From NCBI GenBank assembly GCA_036275915.1, contig DASUCV010000004.1, positions 788,204-852,203 of the forward strand: a stretch of DNA of 64,000 nt, in the 5' to 3' direction. A program made the position numbers and the translations under genes. This DNA is from Candidatus Polarisedimenticolaceae bacterium. GTDB lineage: Bacteria; Acidobacteriota; Polarisedimenticolia; Polarisedimenticolales; DASRJG01. Every line of letters starts with the position of its first letter. The stretch's first letter is position 1. Shown here piece after piece: positions 57,233-64,000 of the stretch. The notes under the pieces are model-generated. The model saw only the letters and a list, made by a program, of their open reading frames with translations. It made no database searches and was not told the DNA's origin.

Positions 57233-58902
57233 GCGAGCCCAGCTTCGTGGAGCGTCACGCACGGTGGATCGCCGCCGCGATCGTGGTCGTCGCGGCCGTG
57301 ATGCGCTTCGCCGGCCCCGGAACGGCGCCGCCCGGCCTCCACCCCGACGCCGCGTCGAACGCGTGGAACGTGCAGTGTCTCCTCGCGACCGGCAAGGACT
57401 GGAACGGCGAGTCGTGGCCGGTGCTCACGAGCCGCGGGTTCGGCCAGGGGCAGTCGACCCTCTTCTACTACTTCCTCCTCCCGTTCCAGGCGGCATTCGG
57501 GATGAGCGCGAGGACGACCGTCCTTCCCTCGGCGCTCACCGGCACGCTGTCGGTGCTCTTCCTCTACCTCGCGGGCGCGCGGATGTTCGGCAAGACCGCC
57601 GGCCTGATCGCGGCGACGGTCCTGGCGCTCATGCCGTGGCACCTTCTCTTGAGCCGCTGGGGACAGGAATCCGGGATCGTCCCGATCCTCGTCACGCTCC
57701 CCATCGCGCTCATGGCCTCGTCTGGCCTGCCGTTCACCTCGCGGGATCCCGAGCAGGCGAGCGCCTGGCGATCGACGGTGGCCGGCTTCGCCGCGGGGCT
57801 CGCGTGCTACGGCTACCTCGCAGTCCGCGTCTTCCTTCCGATCTCGATCGTCCTCGCCGCGCTGCTGAACGGCCGCAACGTGGCCAGGTTCACGACAAGC
57901 CGCAACGGCCGCCGCGCGCTCGCCGGCTTCCTCCTCGGCCTCGCCGTCACGCTCGGTCCGTTGGCGACGCGCCACCTGATGGACCCCACGATCGGCAAGC
58001 GCGCTCGCGAACAGGCGAGCTGGTCGGCGAACGACCCTACGTCCGTTGCCCTGGGGAAAGTCCTCGCGCGCTACCCCGGCAGCCTCGGCCCGAACTTCCT
58101 CTTCGTTCACGGCGACGAGTGGCCGCTCCACACGCTTCCCTCATCGGGGCCTCTACGCGATTACACCGCGCCGCTTCTCCTCGCGGGACTCGCGGCGATC
58201 GTGCTCACGTACCGCCGAGACCCTTCGGCGCGAACACTTGCCGCGATGCTCGTGGTCTACCCGCTCGCCGATGCGCTCGCGCAGCATCCGAGCCCGCATC
58301 TCCTGCGCACCGCCCCCGGCATGGTGCCGCTCGCGCTCGCGGCAGGCCTCGGCGCCGCCTGGGCGTGGGGCGCGCTGCGTCAGCGGCAGCGTGTCGTGGC
58401 GATCGCGGCGGCGTGCGTGCTCGCGGCGTGGGCGACGTTCTCCACGGCGCGCTTCGCGCGGATCTTCTACGGACCGGCCTACAACCGCGACGTGAACACC
58501 TGGCAATACTTCAACGTCGACCTTCTCGAGGCGCTCGACTGGGTCAAGCCGCGCTTCGACGGCGCCGACGGGGTGTGGATCTCGATGACGTCCTCGTCCG
58601 CGATGGAGCAGCCGTTCGTGCTCGCGCTCGTCGAGCTCGGCTACGACCCGAAGCGCTGGTTCGCGGACAAGAAAGTCGTCATGCCGCGCAGCGACACCGA
58701 CCTCGTCCGCTCCGTCGGCAAGATCCATTTCATCTTCACACCCGAGGACGCCGAGCCGCTCCGCGAGCTCGGCAAGGACGCGCGCCAGGACCACGTGCTC
58801 ATCATCGCCCGCCCCGGCGAGTGGCATCGCGGCGAGCCCGCCCACACCGTCTACCTTCCCGACGGCCGCCCCAGCTTCCTGATCTACGACCTCCAGCTCT
58901 AA
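57229..58902 (+). CDS. second PMT/GT39-type polytopic glycosyltransferase
   Basis: A 557-residue inner-membrane protein with about twelve helices, of the GT39/PMT type. The first loop PPGLHPDAASNAWNVQCLL has the Asp expected in the catalytic loop. The QESGIVPILVTLPIALM and RTAPGMVPLALAAG segments fit this group. The last 130 residues are soluble. It is coupled to the previous GT gene (ATGA), and both may act on one glycan or on each other's product. The family is large and neither substrate nor acceptor can be named. Confidence 0.83.
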   Translation: MSEPSFVERHARWIAAAIVVVAAVMRFAGPGTAPPGLHPDAASNAWNVQCLLATGKDWNGESWPVLTSRGFGQGQSTLFYYFLLPFQAAFGMSARTTVLPSALTGTLSVLFLYLAGARMFGKTAGLIAATVLALMPWHLLLSRWGQESGIVPILVTLPIALMASSGLPFTSRDPEQASAWRSTVAGFAAGLACYGYLAVRVFLPISIVLAALLNGRNVARFTTSRNGRRALAGFLLGLAVTLGPLATRHLMDPTIGKRAREQASWSANDPTSVALGKVLARYPGSLGPNFLFVHGDEWPLHTLPSSGPLRDYTAPLLLAGLAAIVLTYRRDPSARTLAAMLVVYPLADALAQHPSPHLLRTAPGMVPLALAAGLGAAWAWGALRQRQRVVAIAAACVLAAWATFSTARFARIFYGPAYNRDVNTWQYFNVDLLEALDWVKPRFDGADGVWISMTSSSAMEQPFVLALVELGYDPKRWFADKKVVMPRSDTDLVRSVGKIHFIFTPEDAEPLRELGKDARQDHVLIIARPGEWHRGEPAHTVYLPDGRPSFLIYDLQL

Positions 58903-58904
58903 AC

Positions 58905-58920
58905 GGGGACACCAGGAACT
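58905..58920. repeat. short GGGGAC fragment after the glycosyltransferase pair
   Basis: GGGGACACCAGG begins two bases behind the stop of the second glycosyltransferase. It has only the first six bases of the GGGGACAG family and no inverse arm, so it may be a decayed remnant or chance. The rest to 58992 shows nothing else. Confidence 0.25.
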
Positions 58921-58992
58921 AGGGCGAGAGAGCGAAAAGCCTGACGATCAACGCGATGAACGATCTCAGGCTCATCCTCACTTCCAAGACTT

Positions 58993-59331
58993 TCATCCCT
59001 TGACGACGAATCCCTTCTTCGAGAGGAGCTCGCGCACGCGCTCTTTGAGGTCGCCCTGGAGCTCGATGGCGCCGTCGCCGGCCTTGCCGCCGGCGCCGCA
59101 GGCGCGCTTCAGCTCCTGGGCGAGGGCGGCCACGAAGCCCTGATTCCGAGGTAAGCCGTCGATCACGGTGACGGTCTTTCCGCTCCGTCCGGCCTTCTCG
59201 ATGCGGACCTTGGCCACGATCCGGTCCGGAACCGCCTCCTCCGCACCGGAAGAGCAGCGGCATCCAGCCTCCGGCCATCCGCACTTCGGGCAGACCCTTC
59301 CGCGATCCGAGTTGTAAACGACACGGGGCAT
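58993..59331 (-). CDS. yciH: SUI1/eIF1-like translation factor with zinc ribbon (YciH family)
   Basis: A 112-residue protein. The N-terminal zinc-ribbon-like part has RVCPKCGWPEAGCRC. The C-terminal part is a SUI1/eIF1 domain: VIDGLPRNQGFVAALAQELK, the family's conserved basic-hydrophobic helix, and ELQGDLKERVRELLSKKGF. YciH is known to check start-codon choice at the 30S subunit in some bacteria. The start ATG at 59331 is directly beside a GGGGACAG palindrome that separates it from the cytochrome gene. It is a normal length. Confidence 0.9.
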   Translation of the reverse strand: MPRVVYNSDRGRVCPKCGWPEAGCRCSSGAEEAVPDRIVAKVRIEKAGRSGKTVTVIDGLPRNQGFVAALAQELKRACGAGGKAGDGAIELQGDLKERVRELLSKKGFVVKG

Positions 59332-59333
59332 GG

Positions 59334-59406
59334 GGGGACAGTACCCGAGTTTCGGAGGGACGGATCTGCGGCGCGTCTCGTCCGGCCGAAATCGGTGCCT
59401 GTCCCC
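59334..59406. repeat. imperfect GGGGACAG palindrome between divergent genes
   Basis: The left end GGGGACAGTACCCGAGTTTCGG (split over 59334-59355) and the right end CCGAAATCGGTGCCTGTCCCC (to 59406) are inverse complements with a few mismatches, around a 30-base centre. Unlike the other palindromes it lies between divergent starts, so here it would be in the promoter region of the cytochrome gene and cannot be only a terminator. Confidence 0.78.
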
Positions 59407-59458
59407 TTATTTCCGCTCTGGTATCCTCGGCGCTTCAATTCTTCAAAAGGGGCCCCCC

Positions 59459-60586
59459 ATGTCTCGTTCCGGTCTCACGTTCCGCGCGCTCATCGCGGTC
59501 GCCGCGATGGCGGTCCTCGTCTCGGTCGCCCTCGCCCAGAGCACCGCTCCCCCGGTGAAGAAGGCCGAGGACGAGTACATGAACATCCAGGTCCTGAAGG
59601 GCGTGCCGGCGGATCAGGTCGTCCCGGCGATGCAGTTCATCTCGAACGCGCTCAATGCCGACTGCGAGTTCTGCCACGTCCGCGGCAGCTTCGACAAGGA
59701 CGACAAGGAAGAGAAGAAGACTGCGCGCGAGATGATCAAGATGATGAACGAGATCAACAAGGCGAACTTCGACGGGCACAAGGCGGTGACGTGCTTCACC
59801 TGCCATCACGGGAGCACGAACGTCGCGAACGTGCCGGCGATCCCGGACACCGAGCCGAAGCCGCCGCAGCCGCCGGTCAAGCCAGAGTCGCTGCCCGCGG
59901 CGCAGGCGCTCCTCGACAAGTACGTCGCCGCGGTCGGCGGCGCGGACGCGCTCGCCAAGGTCAAGAGCCGCTACCAGAAGGGAACGATGAGCGGGTTCGG
60001 CGGCCGCACGATGCCGGTCGAGATCTTCGCGAAGGCGCCGGACAAGCGCGCGGCGTACGTGCAGATGGGCCAGGGCGCGAACATCACGGCGTTCGACGGG
60101 AAGAACGGCTGGCTCGGCAACCCCGGCCGCCCGGCGCGCGACATGTCGCCGGACGAGGCCGCGCACGCGAAGATGGACGCGGATCTCACCTTCGCCGCCG
60201 ACGTGAAGAAGATGTACACGAAGTTCGACGTCGCGCCGTCCGACAAGGTCAACGGCCACGACGTGTGGATGGTCATCGCGCGGAACGAGGGCCAGCCGCC
60301 GCTCCGCCTCTACCTCGACCAGCAGAGCGGCCTGCTCGTTCGGCTCCAGCGCTACATCGAGACCCCGCTCGGCCGGAACCCGACTCAGATCGACTACGAC
60401 GACTACAAGGACGACGGCGGCGTGAAGGTCGCGCAGACCTGGACCGTGGCGCGCCCGCAGGGCCGGTTCACGATCAAGGTCGACGAGACCAAGACGAACG
60501 TCGACGTCGACGACGCGAAGTTCGCGAAACCGGCGGATGCACCCAAGCCCGACGCGCCGAAGCCGGCCGAAGGGAAGAAGCCGTAG
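59459..60586 (+). CDS. di-haem c-type cytochrome, reaction-centre cytochrome family, with LolA-like C-terminus
   Basis: A 375-residue periplasmic protein with signal peptide ending VALAQ (residue 27). Two haem c motifs stand at C69-EF-C72-H73 and C112-FT-C115-H116, in the photosynthetic-reaction-centre cytochrome (PF02276) style found in non-phototrophic Acidobacteriota. Residues about 145-345 are a separate beta-rich domain beginning LLDKYVAAVGGADALAKVKSRYQ, like LolA-fold envelope proteins. A Lys/Pro tail ends it. The same type of domain opens the next gene. It may carry electrons in the periplasm; its partner is unknown. Confidence 0.88.
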   Translation: MSRSGLTFRALIAVAAMAVLVSVALAQSTAPPVKKAEDEYMNIQVLKGVPADQVVPAMQFISNALNADCEFCHVRGSFDKDDKEEKKTAREMIKMMNEINKANFDGHKAVTCFTCHHGSTNVANVPAIPDTEPKPPQPPVKPESLPAAQALLDKYVAAVGGADALAKVKSRYQKGTMSGFGGRTMPVEIFAKAPDKRAAYVQMGQGANITAFDGKNGWLGNPGRPARDMSPDEAAHAKMDADLTFAADVKKMYTKFDVAPSDKVNGHDVWMVIARNEGQPPLRLYLDQQSGLLVRLQRYIETPLGRNPTQIDYDDYKDDGGVKVAQTWTVARPQGRFTIKVDETKTNVDVDDAKFAKPADAPKPDAPKPAEGKKP

Positions 60587-60587
60587 C

Positions 60588-62477
60588 GTGACCGTCCGGC
60601 GTTTCGTCCTGGCGGCCGCGCTCGCGCTCGCTCTTCCCGCGGGCGCCGCCGAGACCCCGACGGTCTCGTCGGTCCTGAAGCGCTGGGTCGAGGCGACCGG
60701 CGGCGAGAAGGCCTGGAAGGGGGTCAAGGGGGCCACCTACCGGGCCGACTCGGCCCTCCAGCAGATCAAGGGAACGCAGGACGTCGCGGTCGCCCGCGAC
60801 ACGTTCCGCCGTGTCACGACCGAGCAGGGCGACACGCAGGAAGAGGCCGTCGCGGCGGGCGGCGCGTGGCTCCGCGACTGGAACGGCCACGTGCGTGACG
60901 TCCAGGGGCGCGACCGGGCCGACCAGCGGGCCGAGGCACTGATCGAGGCGCTCCTCTTCGCGGGGAGCGTCGTCGATGCGGCGAAATTGGCGCCCACGCT
61001 CCTTCCCAGGGACGACGCGCACCCGGCGACGGTGCTGCGCTTCGCCCCGAAGGAGGTCGCGAGCTTCGACGTCACGATCGACGACGCGACCGGCCTGCCG
61101 TCGAAGTTCACCCGTAACTACTTCGGCGACGACGTCCTCGTCGTCCCCTCCGACTGGCGCGCCGTCGACAAGGTCAAGGTGCCGTTCGCGATCGCGACCG
61201 GGGGCGGCGAGGCGGACGATCAGGACACGACAGCGCTTTCGCTCTATGCGCCGGCGAAGAAGGCGCTCCCCGTTCCGGCGCGGCCGGAGGATGGGCCGCG
61301 CGACGTCTTCTTCGCGAACAGCCACGCGGCGCTCTCAATCCCGTTCAACTTCGAGAACGACCACCTCATGGTCGACGTCCGCGTCAACGGGCACGAGCCG
61401 ATGTGGTTCATGCTCGACACCGGCGCCGAGCAGTCGTTCATCAACAAGACGCGGATGGCGGAGTTCGGGCTCACGCCGTTCGGCGCGTCCCAGGCCGAAG
61501 GGGGCGGCAATACCGCTCCGACCCAGAACACGAAGGTGCCGGTCGTCAGCCTTCCCGGGGTCGAGCTCCGGAACCAGCGGCACCGCGTCATCGACATGTC
61601 CGGCCTCGAGAAGATCTACGGCCGGAAGATGGGCGGGATGTTCGGGTACGACTTCTTCAGCCGCTTCGTCGTGCGCGTCGACTACGACCGGAAGGTGATC
61701 GACCTCCTCGACCCGGCCGGCTTCAAGTACAGCGGGAACGGGAAGGCGATGCCGTTCGTCATCGAGGAAGGCGGCCACCCGCACGTCACCGCGACGATCA
61801 CCGTCCCGACGCCTCCCGCGATCTCCGCCGACCTCGTCATCGACTCCGGCGCCGCCGATACGCTGAACCTCTGCACGCCGTTCGTCCTCGATCACAAGCT
61901 TCTCGAGCGCGCGCGGAAGAAGCCACCGGGCGAGCCCAACGTCCTCGCGGGCTCCGAGAAGGAGTTCTTCGCGCAGACGAGCGTGCGCGGGAAGATCGGC
62001 GGGCTCACGCTCGGCGCCTTCACCGTCAAGGACATCCCGAACAACCTGATGGTCGCGAAGACCGGCGCGTACGCGTCGCGCGCCTTCGACGGAACCGTCG
62101 GAGAGACGATCCTGCGGCGCTTCACGACGACCTACGACTACGCCCGGAACGTCATCGTCCTCGAGCCGAACGCCGACTTCGACAAGCCGTTCAAGGGGCG
62201 CAGGACGTTCGGCGCCACGTTCCTCTCGGACGGCGACGACTACCGCGTTTTCAAAGTGACCGGGATCCGCAAGGATTCCCCCGCCGAGAAGGCCGGGCTC
62301 AAGAAGGACGACATCGTCGCGTCGATCGACGGCAAGCCCGCGTCCGAGCTCCGCCTCGCGGAGATCCGGCAGCTCTTCCTTCAAGACGGCGAGAAGCGGC
62401 ACGTCGAGATCAAGCGCGGCGATGCGACCCAGGCCCTCGACTTCGTCGTCAGCACCGTTTCCCTGGACGACGAGTAG
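60588..62477 (+). CDS. exported aspartyl protease with LolA-like N-terminus and PDZ domain
   Basis: A 629-residue exported protein. Signal peptide to about residue 20. Residues about 25-215 repeat the LolA-like pattern of the previous gene (VLKRWVEATGGEKAWKGVKG). Residues about 245-540 are a two-lobe retropepsin-like protease: FMLDTGAEQSFINKT and LVIDSGAADTLNL, both with the D-S/T-G catalytic motif. Residues about 545-629 form a PDZ domain (FKVTGIRKDSPAEKAGLKKDD). It starts with GTG one base behind the cytochrome stop, so both are one operon. Substrate unknown; periplasmic. Confidence 0.9.
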   Translation: MTVRRFVLAAALALALPAGAAETPTVSSVLKRWVEATGGEKAWKGVKGATYRADSALQQIKGTQDVAVARDTFRRVTTEQGDTQEEAVAAGGAWLRDWNGHVRDVQGRDRADQRAEALIEALLFAGSVVDAAKLAPTLLPRDDAHPATVLRFAPKEVASFDVTIDDATGLPSKFTRNYFGDDVLVVPSDWRAVDKVKVPFAIATGGGEADDQDTTALSLYAPAKKALPVPARPEDGPRDVFFANSHAALSIPFNFENDHLMVDVRVNGHEPMWFMLDTGAEQSFINKTRMAEFGLTPFGASQAEGGGNTAPTQNTKVPVVSLPGVELRNQRHRVIDMSGLEKIYGRKMGGMFGYDFFSRFVVRVDYDRKVIDLLDPAGFKYSGNGKAMPFVIEEGGHPHVTATITVPTPPAISADLVIDSGAADTLNLCTPFVLDHKLLERARKKPPGEPNVLAGSEKEFFAQTSVRGKIGGLTLGAFTVKDIPNNLMVAKTGAYASRAFDGTVGETILRRFTTTYDYARNVIVLEPNADFDKPFKGRRTFGATFLSDGDDYRVFKVTGIRKDSPAEKAGLKKDDIVASIDGKPASELRLAEIRQLFLQDGEKRHVEIKRGDATQALDFVVSTVSLDDE

Positions 62478-62487
62478 ACTCTCCCCC

Positions 62488-63111
62488 GTGAGCGCGACCC
62501 CGCCACGCCACTATCGAGCCGGACAGCGCGTGGACGACGAGTGCCGCGCCTGCAAGGTCCTGCGGGAGCACATCGTCGTCGCCGCGAACCCCGACGGCAC
62601 GATCGCGCAGGTTCAGTGCGATTTCTGCGGGAGCCGCCACCGCTATCACGGCGGCGCCGATCGTCCCCTGCGCACGGTGTCGTCGCCGCGCCCCTATGCG
62701 CCCGCGGCACCCCACCCCGCATCCCTCGTCTCCGAGCGTGAGAGGAGCTTCCCCGTGAGCGAGTCCCCCGCCGATCTCGAGATGGTCCTCCGCCGCGTGA
62801 TCCGCGAGGAGTCGGGCCTCACGGCCGTCGCTCCCGCCGACAAGTGGCGCGGCGGCGAGCTGGTGCTCCGCCCCGGCAGCCCCGGGCTCCAGGAGAAGAC
62901 CTGGCCGATCGACTCGTTCTTCCACAAGGTCGTCATGCTCCGGAACCGCCTTCGTGTCCTCGAGCAGAACGTCAACGCGCTCGAGATCCCCGAGGACGTC
63001 AAGATCAAGCTCCAGGCCTACATCACCGGTTGTTACGGCACCCTCACGAGCTTCAACGTCTTGTTCGCCGATCCCGACGACCGGTTCCGCGGCACGGGCG
63101 GCGAGGAGTAA
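62488..63111 (+). CDS. zinc-ribbon protein with helical C-terminus
   Basis: A 207-residue cytosolic protein. A CxxC pair at the start (DECRACKVLREH) and a second (VQCDFCGSRHRYH) make a likely zinc ribbon (residues about 18-60). A Pro/Ser linker follows. Residues about 105-205 are helical, with VVMLRNRLRVLEQNVNALEIP and KLQAYITGCYGTLTSFNVLF. Similar proteins are known only as hypothetical in Acidobacteriota and myxobacteria. GTG start at 62488 (frame-consistent, with CTCCCCC upstream). It lies 10 bp behind the protease gene and may be the end of that operon. Confidence 0.75.
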   Translation: MSATPPRHYRAGQRVDDECRACKVLREHIVVAANPDGTIAQVQCDFCGSRHRYHGGADRPLRTVSSPRPYAPAAPHPASLVSERERSFPVSESPADLEMVLRRVIREESGLTAVAPADKWRGGELVLRPGSPGLQEKTWPIDSFFHKVVMLRNRLRVLEQNVNALEIPEDVKIKLQAYITGCYGTLTSFNVLFADPDDRFRGTGGEE

Positions 63112-63118
63112 CTCGCCC

Positions 63119-64000
63119 TTGCCCGGCCGGCGCCTGCTCTTCGTGACGTCGGGCCTGGCGCGAGGAGGGGCCGAGGGGTTTCTCGCGCGCCTCGTCGAGC
63201 GCCTCGCCATAGGCGGGCACGCGTGCCGCGTCGTCTCGCTCGGATCCGGGGAGCCGCTCGCCGGGGTGCTCGCCGCCCGCGGCATTCCCGTCGAGGAGCT
63301 GGGGCGGGCGGCGTGGCGTCTTCGCGGCATCGTGCGCGCGTTCCAGCCCGAGGTCCTCCAAGGGTGGATGTACCGCGGGAACATCGCGGCGAGCTACGTG
63401 CGGAACGCGCCGGCGAAGATCCGGCCCTCCCTCGTTTGGAGCGTGCGCCAGGGCCTGCGCGATCTCGACACGAGCCCCTGGACGACGAGGATGGCGGTCG
63501 CGTGGGGTGCGCGCCGCTCCGACCTACCCGCGGCGATCGTCTACAACGCGTACGACGCCGCGCGCCAGCACGAGGCCGCCGGCTACGACGCCGAGCGCAC
63601 GCGCGTCATCGCGAACGGAATCGACGTCTCGTCGTACACCCGGAACCCGGAGGTGCGGCGCAAGGTCCGAGAAGCGCTCGGTCTTCCCGGCGAAGCGCCG
63701 GCCATCGTCCTCTTCGCGCGATGGCATCCGGTCAAGAACCATCGCGGTTTCGTCGAAGCAGCGGGCATGCTCGGCCGGAGCAGGCCCGACGTCCGGTTCG
63801 TCATGGCCGGTGCCGGAGTCGACCGGTCGAACGTCGAGCTCGGAAGCTGGCTCGACGCAGCCGGAATCCGCGACCGCACCCGTCTTCTCGGCGACCGTTC
63901 CGACGTGCCCGATCTCCTCGCCGCCGCGGACCTCGCGACCTTGTCGTCGCACGCCGAGGCGCTACCGAACGCGCTCCTCGAGGCGATGGCGGCCGGCGTC
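63119..64000 (+). CDS. GT4-family glycosyltransferase, 5' part
   Basis: The frame from the TTG at 63119 stays open to the window end (294 codons). It begins LPGRRLLFVTSGLARGGAE, the typical GT4 N-terminal loop with Gly-Gly-Ala-Glu. Later it reads ARTRVIANGIDVSSYT-like (NGID), LFARWHPVKNHRGFVEAA and DLATLSSHAEALPNALLEAMAAG, which are the donor-binding features of GT4 glycosyltransferases. The catalytic Glu in EALPNALLE is present. The C-terminus lies beyond the window. It starts 7 bp behind the zinc-ribbon gene, with GGAG upstream, so the two are probably coupled. Confidence 0.92.
   Translation, partial: MPGRRLLFVTSGLARGGAEGFLARLVERLAIGGHACRVVSLGSGEPLAGVLAARGIPVEELGRAAWRLRGIVRAFQPEVLQGWMYRGNIAASYVRNAPAKIRPSLVWSVRQGLRDLDTSPWTTRMAVAWGARRSDLPAAIVYNAYDAARQHEAAGYDAERTRVIANGIDVSSYTRNPEVRRKVREALGLPGEAPAIVLFARWHPVKNHRGFVEAAGMLGRSRPDVRFVMAGAGVDRSNVELGSWLDAAGIRDRTRLLGDRSDVPDLLAAADLATLSSHAEALPNALLEAMAAGV

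Overview
The window is uniformly GC-rich, Gram-negative-type chromosome. A lipid A acyltransferase (LpxL family), several outer-membrane beta-barrels, TonB-like and M1/S41 peptidases, and a reaction-centre-type cytochrome c with C-terminal extension together suggest an Acidobacteriota-like bacterium (possibly Thermoanaerobaculia). That placement is an inference from gene content, not a proof. No rRNA, tRNA or CRISPR array was seen. Both ends cut genes: ettA on the left, a GT4 glycosyltransferase on the right.

1-8.2 kb holds ettA, a small DUF6370-like protein, a cysteine dioxygenase plus YeiH-type exporter pair, a tightly coupled small operon (membrane protein, SUMF1-like lipoprotein, GNAT), and an ArsR-methyltransferase fusion just upstream of ahcY, which looks like a SahR-type SAH-responsive unit. 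8.2-26.7 kb is a mosaic of short operons: a giant secreted BNR/Cys-rich protein, an endonuclease-type phosphatase with an M3 peptidase, methyltransferases, a divergent SelO-like pseudokinase, an S41 peptidase, a double gamma-glutamylcyclotransferase, miaE with two secreted proteins, LpxL, DUF2277/DUF3052 and a small kinase.

26.8-28.8 kb is a lower-GC island with two well-formed attC sites and three minus-strand cassette genes, i.e. an integron cassette cluster with no integrase in view (CALIN). 28.8-36.6 kb holds an MBL hydrolase, a GAF/sigma-54 activator, an outer-membrane protein, an M1 aminopeptidase with a SRPBCC/GyrI-like protein, and an EamA transporter.

36.9-45.7 kb is the most unusual region: an RsbW-like kinase and STAS protein, an ECF sigma factor, a membrane-anchored protein built of 18-residue GDAG/GEAG repeats, a decayed second copy of the sigma gene, an anti-sigma factor, a second membrane-anchored repeat protein, a large metallopeptidase-like secreted protein and a PrsW intramembrane protease. 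The two repeat genes share an upstream ECF-like promoter motif with identical spacing. I read this as one signalling module that arose by duplication followed by complementary gene loss.

45.7-64 kb holds outer-membrane and lipoprotein genes, PPK2, a RAYT-like Y1 transposase, a class D sortase with an LPXTG-type substrate and DUF4870 protein, a CHAD protein, a potassium channel with RCK domain, a STAS protein, two PMT-type glycosyltransferases, an eIF1/SUI1-like protein, the cytochrome c and an aspartyl protease. Palindromes carrying GGGGACAG at their outer ends recur through the window, mostly between convergent genes.
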